From Paenibacillus sp. MAHUQ-63 (lineage in GTDB: Bacteria > Bacillota > Bacilli > Paenibacillales > NBRC-103111), in assembly GCF_028765165.1 (NCBI RefSeq), contig NZ_JARADB010000001.1:1054001-1118000 (forward strand): a DNA stretch of 64,000 nt, read 5' to 3'. The position numbers were made by a program, and so were the translations under genes. The notes under the pieces are model-generated. The model worked only from the letters and a program-made list of their open reading frames with translations, was not told the origin of the DNA and searched no databases. Shown piece by piece: positions 59,985-64,000 of the stretch (position 1 is the first letter of the stretch; each line of letters starts with the position of its first letter).

Positions 59985-60761
59985 TTATTCCAATACACTG
60001 CCTCCGAACACAAAACGATACTCCAAATGCTTAAAGAACAGGTGATCGATCCGAACGCCTCCGGTTTTCTTCGAGGCCGAATGAATGATTTTGCCGTCGC
60101 CCAAATAAATGCCCATATGGCTGATCGTTTTCTGGGACGGATCGAGATCGGCATAATCCGCCGCCCGGTTGCCGCGGAAGCTCGTGAAGAACAGGAGATC
60201 ACCCCGCTTCGCCTGCTTCAGATCGCGGTATTTCCGCTTGGAAAGCGTCTCGACGTAAGCCGCTTGGTTCTTGGCATCCCAAGGCAGGTCCATGCCCAGA
60301 GCATACAAGAACACCCAACGCGTAAAGTCCGAGCAGTCAAAGGAGCTCGGGTCCAGGCGGTTGGATCCGTACACGTAGGGCGTGCCGAGATAACTCTTGG
60401 CGGTTTCGATCACGTTCTCCGCATATCCGCCGGCCTTGGGCGCGATGTCCGGATTCGGCACGGCTTTGATCAACGGGAATCCGTTGGGCAGCAGCGCCTG
60501 CTTAGCGCTTCCCGCCGCCATGCTTCTCACCTGATTCGAGGCATAGAGCTGTTCCACGCCCAAATCTCCGATGTACAGCTCCGCGTCGCCGCTGGTCAGG
60601 TTCCAGTCGGCCATCCGGTTGTCGGTCTCATGCTCACCCGATATACTCCGGACTTCTTCCGTACCGAGCGCCTTGATATCGGATTCTTGGGGGGCTCCGG
60701 AGCATCCGCTCAACGCTGTGAATGCTGTGATGATCACGAAAGTTATGGCTATTTTCCGCAT
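59985..60761 (-). CDS. NlpC/P60 lipoprotein, putative cell-wall peptidase
   Basis: Lipoprotein of 258 residues. The signal peptide ends in LSGC (lipid cysteine about residue 20). After a 70-residue N-terminal region of unknown fold comes the NlpC/P60 domain (about 115-258): PYVYGSNRLDPSSFDCSDFTRWVF with the catalytic cysteine, SHMGIYLGDGKIIHSAS with the histidine pair. Family members cut gamma-D-glutamyl bonds in peptidoglycan stem peptides. AAGGAG precedes the ATG. It is alone on its transcript between two terminators. Confidence 0.92.
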   Translation of the reverse strand: MRKIAITFVIITAFTALSGCSGAPQESDIKALGTEEVRSISGEHETDNRMADWNLTSGDAELYIGDLGVEQLYASNQVRSMAAGSAKQALLPNGFPLIKAVPNPDIAPKAGGYAENVIETAKSYLGTPYVYGSNRLDPSSFDCSDFTRWVFLYALGMDLPWDAKNQAAYVETLSKRKYRDLKQAKRGDLLFFTSFRGNRAADYADLDPSQKTISHMGIYLGDGKIIHSASKKTGGVRIDHLFFKHLEYRFVFGGSVLE

Positions 60762-60833
60762 ATCGAACTCCTTGGCCTTTGTCCGTCATAGGATTAGGAT
60801 GCCAATTTTTTGGAAAATCAAACCGCGGAACGC

Positions 60834-60868
60834 GCAAAAAGGCCCCTTCTCATCGAATAAGGGCCTCT
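60834..60868 (-). terminator. Terminator after sdaAA
   Basis: AGGCCCTTATTCGATG pairs with the GGGGCCT half (AGGCCC / GGGCCT core) and ends in TTTTTGCG on the minus strand. Confidence 0.75.
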
Positions 60869-60911
60869 GTGTCCGTTAGCCAAGCGCTGGCTCTTCCGGA
60901 GTCTTCCGACA

Positions 60912-61796
60912 TTACCGCTTTTTCCCCAGGTTCAGCTCTTTCATAATTTGCCGGCCTGTCGGCGTCTGTGCGAGACCGCCCTTGGCCGTCTCCCGGTGCT
61001 TCTCCGGCATCGCTGTGCCCACCTCGTACATGACTTGAACGACCTCGTCCGAAGGAATGACCGAGCGGACGCCGGCAAGCGCCATATCCGCCGCCGCCAT
61101 CGCGTTGACGGCGCCGAAGCCGTTGCGGACGATGCAGGGAATTTCAACCAGCCCGCCGACCGGATCGCATATAAGCCCCAGCGTGTTCTTGAGCGCCAGC
61201 CCTACGGCATGCATCGCCTGTTCCGGCGTACCGCCGCGGAGCTCGACGAGCGCTCCCGCCGCCATACCGATGGCGGACCCGACTTCCGCTTGGCAGCCGC
61301 CTTCCGCGCCGGAGACGAAGGAATTGTTCGCGATCACATAACCGATCGCCCCCGCACACAGCAGTCCCCGCACCATATGGTCGTCGTCCCAGCCGAACCG
61401 CTGCTGGGAGGAGATGAAGACACCCGGAATGATTCCGCAGGATCCGGCCGTCGGTGTGGCAATGATACGTCCCATGGACGCATTGACTTCGGAGACGGCA
61501 AGCGCGTAAGCCATCGCCTTGCAAGCTTCCTCTCCCAGGGAGGCTTCACCCGCCGCCATATAGCCGGCAACGCGCTGAGCGTCTCTGCCCGTCAGTCCGC
61601 TGCGGGACGTCGTGTCCTCGGTCAGCCCCTTCTCCACGGCTTCCTTCATAATCCGGTAGTAAGCCCGCATTTTCTCCAAGACATACGCCGGCGGTCTGCC
61701 GGATTCCTGGCTCTGGTCCGCCAGCATGACGTCTGCAATTGTCTGCCCCTCGGAGGCGCATACCTCCGTTAATTGTTTCAATGTTCGGAATCTCAA
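60912..61796 (-). CDS. sdaAA: L-serine dehydratase, alpha chain (iron-sulfur)
   Basis: Iron-sulfur-dependent enzyme that turns serine into pyruvate and ammonia, with SdaAB as partner. 294 residues. Motifs: TPTAGSCGIIPGVF (first cysteine of the cluster), GAEGGCQAEVGSAIGMAA (second cysteine) and LGLICDPVGGLVEIPC (third and fourth region). The start is TTG at 61794-61796, which overlaps the sdaAB stop region by one base of spacing; AGAGG lies eight bases upstream. Ends before a terminator. Confidence 0.95.
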   Translation of the reverse strand: MRFRTLKQLTEVCASEGQTIADVMLADQSQESGRPPAYVLEKMRAYYRIMKEAVEKGLTEDTTSRSGLTGRDAQRVAGYMAAGEASLGEEACKAMAYALAVSEVNASMGRIIATPTAGSCGIIPGVFISSQQRFGWDDDHMVRGLLCAGAIGYVIANNSFVSGAEGGCQAEVGSAIGMAAGALVELRGGTPEQAMHAVGLALKNTLGLICDPVGGLVEIPCIVRNGFGAVNAMAAADMALAGVRSVIPSDEVVQVMYEVGTAMPEKHRETAKGGLAQTPTGRQIMKELNLGKKR

Positions 61797-61797
61797 A

Positions 61798-62475
61798 TTA
61801 CTCGCCTCTTTCCGCGAGATCCACGCGTTTGATATCGTAGATCATGCTCAGGGAGCCCAGCTCCTCTATCAATGCATCCGAAACCGTGACGTCCGTCTCA
61901 ATGACCGTCATCGCTTCGCGGTCCCGGCCTTTCCGGTCCAAATCCATAAAGCCGATATTGATTTGATTGCGCCCGAGCAATGTCGTAATCTCGGCAATCA
62001 TGCCCGGACGGTCGTGGTGTGAAATAACGAGCGTCGGGTAGACCGCGGTAAATTTCACATCGAACTGGTTCACACTCACAATCTCAATATTGCCGCCCCC
62101 GATGGACGCTCCGATCATGACCACTTCTTTGTCTCCGGCAGATAGATGGAATTTGACGGTATTGGGATGATCCGCTTTATCTTTACTCGTCAGGAATGCA
62201 ATCTCTACACCGCGAGCTTCCGCCTCTTCGGCGGCATGCGGAATGCGCGGATCGTCCGTTTCGAAATCCAGCAGTCCGCCGATCAGCGCCAGGTCGGTGC
62301 CATGCCCCCGGTATGTATCCGCGAAAGATCCGTACAGCGTCATTTCGGCCTTGGCCGGCTGCTCCCCCAGCAGCTGTCTGACGACGCGTCCGAGACGGAC
62401 GGCTCCCGCCGTATGGGAGCTGGAAGGACCTATCATAGAAGGTCCGATAATGGAAAACACATCTTTAAAGCGCAT
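61798..62475 (-). CDS. sdaAB: L-serine dehydratase, beta chain
   Basis: Beta chain of 225 residues. It begins FKDVFSIIGPSMIGPSSSHTAGAVRLGRV, the serine-dehydratase beta signature, and has the GHGTDLALIGG segment, then a C-terminal ACT domain (PTLVISHHDRPGMIAEITTLLGRNQINIGFM) that may bind serine. Start taken as ATG 62473-62475 with GGGGA seven bases upstream. The longer in-frame extension (40 codons) lacks the family start and a site. sdaAA follows directly, so both are co-expressed. Confidence 0.95.
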   Translation of the reverse strand: MRFKDVFSIIGPSMIGPSSSHTAGAVRLGRVVRQLLGEQPAKAEMTLYGSFADTYRGHGTDLALIGGLLDFETDDPRIPHAAEEAEARGVEIAFLTSKDKADHPNTVKFHLSAGDKEVVMIGASIGGGNIEIVSVNQFDVKFTAVYPTLVISHHDRPGMIAEITTLLGRNQINIGFMDLDRKGRDREAMTVIETDVTVSDALIEELGSLSMIYDIKRVDLAERGE

Positions 62476-62566
62476 CCTGGAGTTCCCCAATCTTGTATGA
62501 GATGGAAGTCGTATATGATTATTGTATGAAGAGTTTCTAGGAATGACAAGGACTTCTGCCTTGTCC

Positions 62567-64000
62567 TTATTCTCCCGTTTGAGCACCGCTTTCATTCGGC
62601 TGGGGGACCGGCTGCAGCAAATTCAACTGCGTGGCGACGGCAACCGCCTTCACGCGGTTATTAACCTGTAACTTGGCGAACAAATTGCGCATATGCACTT
62701 TGACGGTCCCTGCGGACATCACTAGCCGTTCGGCGATTTCTTTGTTGGACAAGCCGGCGGCCATCCATTGCAGAACTTCGATCTCCCGCTCCGTCAACCC
62801 CTGCACCGGTGCCGTAAGCACGCCGCCGAGCGCAGGCTCCTGAAGATTCGGCGTACCGCCGTAATACCCGATCAACCTCTGGACATAATTGATTTGCGAG
62901 GCGAGCATGTGCAGTACGCCGAGACGTTCAGGCGCAAACACACCGGTTGTATAGTTATTTTCCAAATAGAGAACGCCCTGCAGTTCCCCTTGCGCGATGA
63001 TCGGCAGGCCTAGCACAGATCTTGGCTTATGTTTCACCACATAAGGATCCTGCGTGAATAATCCGACCTTCGATGCATCGTCCAAAATAACAAATTGCCG
63101 CTTAATCGCTACATAACTGACCAAGTTTTGGCAAATTCCCTCATACCGGCTTAGCGGCACACTGCCTTTCGAGCCGCCGCCCAGGCTGCCCGACCCGTTG
63201 TCCATTCCGCTCTCCGTCCCGTTCTCCGTCCTGTTCTCCGTCCCGCTCTCCATCCCGCCGTCCGTATCAACCGCCTGCTCGACATACAGCTCCGCCGCCC
63301 GCATGGCAACGAAGCAGCCTCGCTGCGCACCGGCAACTTCTACGGCAATGCTCATCAGCTTACCGAGCAGATGCGCCGAGTCCCGCTCCTCCGAGAAGGC
63401 TTGCGAAGCCCGCATGACCGCCGCCAGCTCCAGCACTTGTGCATATCCGCTACTGGCATCGCCGCTTTCGGCCGCATTCGGCTGCAGGACAGGAGCCGCA
63501 TGCCCCGCAGTCCCGCTTGCCGAATCGTCTCCGCCCGATATCTCGAGCAGACGGGGCACGTCCTGCCGGCCGATTTCGAAGGCGCTGAAGGTTCCGCTCT
63601 GCTCCCACATGTGCAAGCAGCTTTCCAGATCCGCTCTTAAACCGAACGCGCTCTGATATCGGCGTTCAACGGTTTTCTCCAGCAGCTTCATGATGATCTC
63701 TTCGAGAATCGCCGGTATTTCGGGATGCCCGGCCGATAAGGGCTGCGGCTTCTTGGCCAAATGAGCATGCGCCCATTCCAGCGGATCTCTGGCTTGAAAA
63801 GGCAGCCCGCCGGAAAGCATTTCATAGAAGGTGACGCCGAGGGAGTACAGATCGGTGCTGCCCGTCACCACCCGGTTTAATTGGCCTGTCCGCTCAGGCG
63901 CCATATAAGGCGGAGAGCCTTCGATAAGCGGCATATTTCTTGCCTGCCGGCCTCCATCCATGGACAGAACGGAATGCCCCATGCCGGTCAGGCTGACCTT
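62567..64000 (-). CDS. Kinase-like/GAF/LuxR regulator, N-terminus beyond the window
   Basis: Partial protein, 477 residues visible. The first 130 residues are the C-lobe of a Ser/Thr-kinase fold (SPPYMAPERTGQLNR, STDLYSLGVTFYEMLSG), here with VSLTGMGHS in place of the usual DFG segment, so the metal-binding aspartate is Gly. A short IGRQDVPRLLEIS stretch follows, then a GAF-type domain (about 185-375, VMRASQAFSEE onward), a Ser/Gly/Asn low-complexity loop inside it, and a C-terminal LuxR HTH (LTEREIEVLQWMAAGLSNKEI, about 398-460). Related big proteins have an AAA and TPR region after the kinase; it is absent. Probably a transcription factor with a pseudokinase input. Confidence 0.85.
   Translation of the reverse strand, partial: KVSLTGMGHSVLSMDGGRQARNMPLIEGSPPYMAPERTGQLNRVVTGSTDLYSLGVTFYEMLSGGLPFQARDPLEWAHAHLAKKPQPLSAGHPEIPAILEEIIMKLLEKTVERRYQSAFGLRADLESCLHMWEQSGTFSAFEIGRQDVPRLLEISGGDDSASGTAGHAAPVLQPNAAESGDASSGYAQVLELAAVMRASQAFSEERDSAHLLGKLMSIAVEVAGAQRGCFVAMRAAELYVEQAVDTDGGMESGTENRTENGTESGMDNGSGSLGGGSKGSVPLSRYEGICQNLVSYVAIKRQFVILDDASKVGLFTQDPYVVKHKPRSVLGLPIIAQGELQGVLYLENNYTTGVFAPERLGVLHMLASQINYVQRLIGYYGGTPNLQEPALGGVLTAPVQGLTEREIEVLQWMAAGLSNKEIAERLVMSAGTVKVHMRNLFAKLQVNNRVKAVAVATQLNLLQPVPQPNESGAQTGE

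Noticed and set aside
1..64000. CRISPR array, tRNA, rRNA or prophage
   Set aside because: No spaced direct repeats of CRISPR type, no cloverleaf with CCA context, and no phage structural genes were seen; the tandem repeats found have no unique spacers.

Overview
The window reads as the chromosome of a spore-forming Firmicute of the Paenibacillus type. Reasons: the pheS-pheT-zapA-cvpA-mutS2 neighbourhood known from Bacillales, a T-box leader and a class I preQ1 riboswitch, large SLH-domain surface proteins, a KinB-like 5TM sensor kinase, a CD3324-family protein, strong AGGAGG-type ribosome sites, and frequent TTG and GTG starts. The species assignment is an inference from gene content. No tRNA, rRNA, CRISPR array, prophage or plasmid gene was seen, and both window edges cut a gene (cysteine synthase at the left, a kinase-GAF-LuxR protein at the right).

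Layout. 1-6.5 kb (minus strand): cysteine synthase, an MFS transporter, a stress module (PspA, DUF350 membrane protein, a 27-residue membrane peptide, a zinc-ribbon protein) with a SigW-type promoter, and mutS2. 6.7-8.9 kb: an island between mutS2 and cvpA with a holin-like membrane protein, a CuA-type cupredoxin lipoprotein, a truncated IS1595-like protein and a telomere-like G-rich minisatellite. 8.9-15.6 kb: cvpA, a very long ZapA-like coiled-coil protein, and pheT/pheS behind a T-box. 15.6-20.2 kb: a MarR-regulated multidrug exporter, an aldo/keto reductase and glutaminase. 20.2-26 kb: CopC-CopD copper protein, nikR, a diguanylate cyclase with Hpt and two receiver domains, a lone receiver, and small cytosolic proteins. 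26.0-26.7 kb: small transcription units that appear to encode peptides of 21 and 11 residues.

26.7-31.8 kb: a 5-oxoprolinase operon (pxpB, pxpC, pxpA) headed by an esterase, then a cytoplasmic 5'-nucleotidase. 31.8-35.8 kb: phosphonate uptake, with phnD on the plus strand behind a PhoP-type box and phnC plus a double-length phnE on the minus strand. 35.9-39.3 kb: a nickel permease with a NikR-type operator, and a two-component pair followed by ycnI. 39.3-42.8 kb: thyA-folA, preQ1-controlled queF, and a sporulation-type kinase. 42.9-52.9 kb: surface region with a 1552-residue beta-helix/SLH protein, a Fur-box-controlled GbsR/MarR-like regulator, a secreted repeat protein and a second SLH protein. 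52.9-57.4 kb: a two-adaptor MFS export system with a divergent MarR gene. 57.5-64 kb: a molybdopterin oxidoreductase, an NlpC/P60 lipoprotein, serine dehydratase (sdaAB, sdaAA) and the truncated kinase-like regulator.

Metal and phosphorus handling recur through the window: nikR and its probable target nicO lie 13 kb apart, CopCD and YcnI are separated, phnD carries a PhoP-type box, and a Fur box covers a regulator promoter. The most interesting candidates are the peptide units at 26.0-26.5 kb, the giant ZapA-like protein, the secreted repeat protein with its regulatory region, and the kinase-like protein at the right edge, which has lost its DFG aspartate and the usual AAA/TPR centre.
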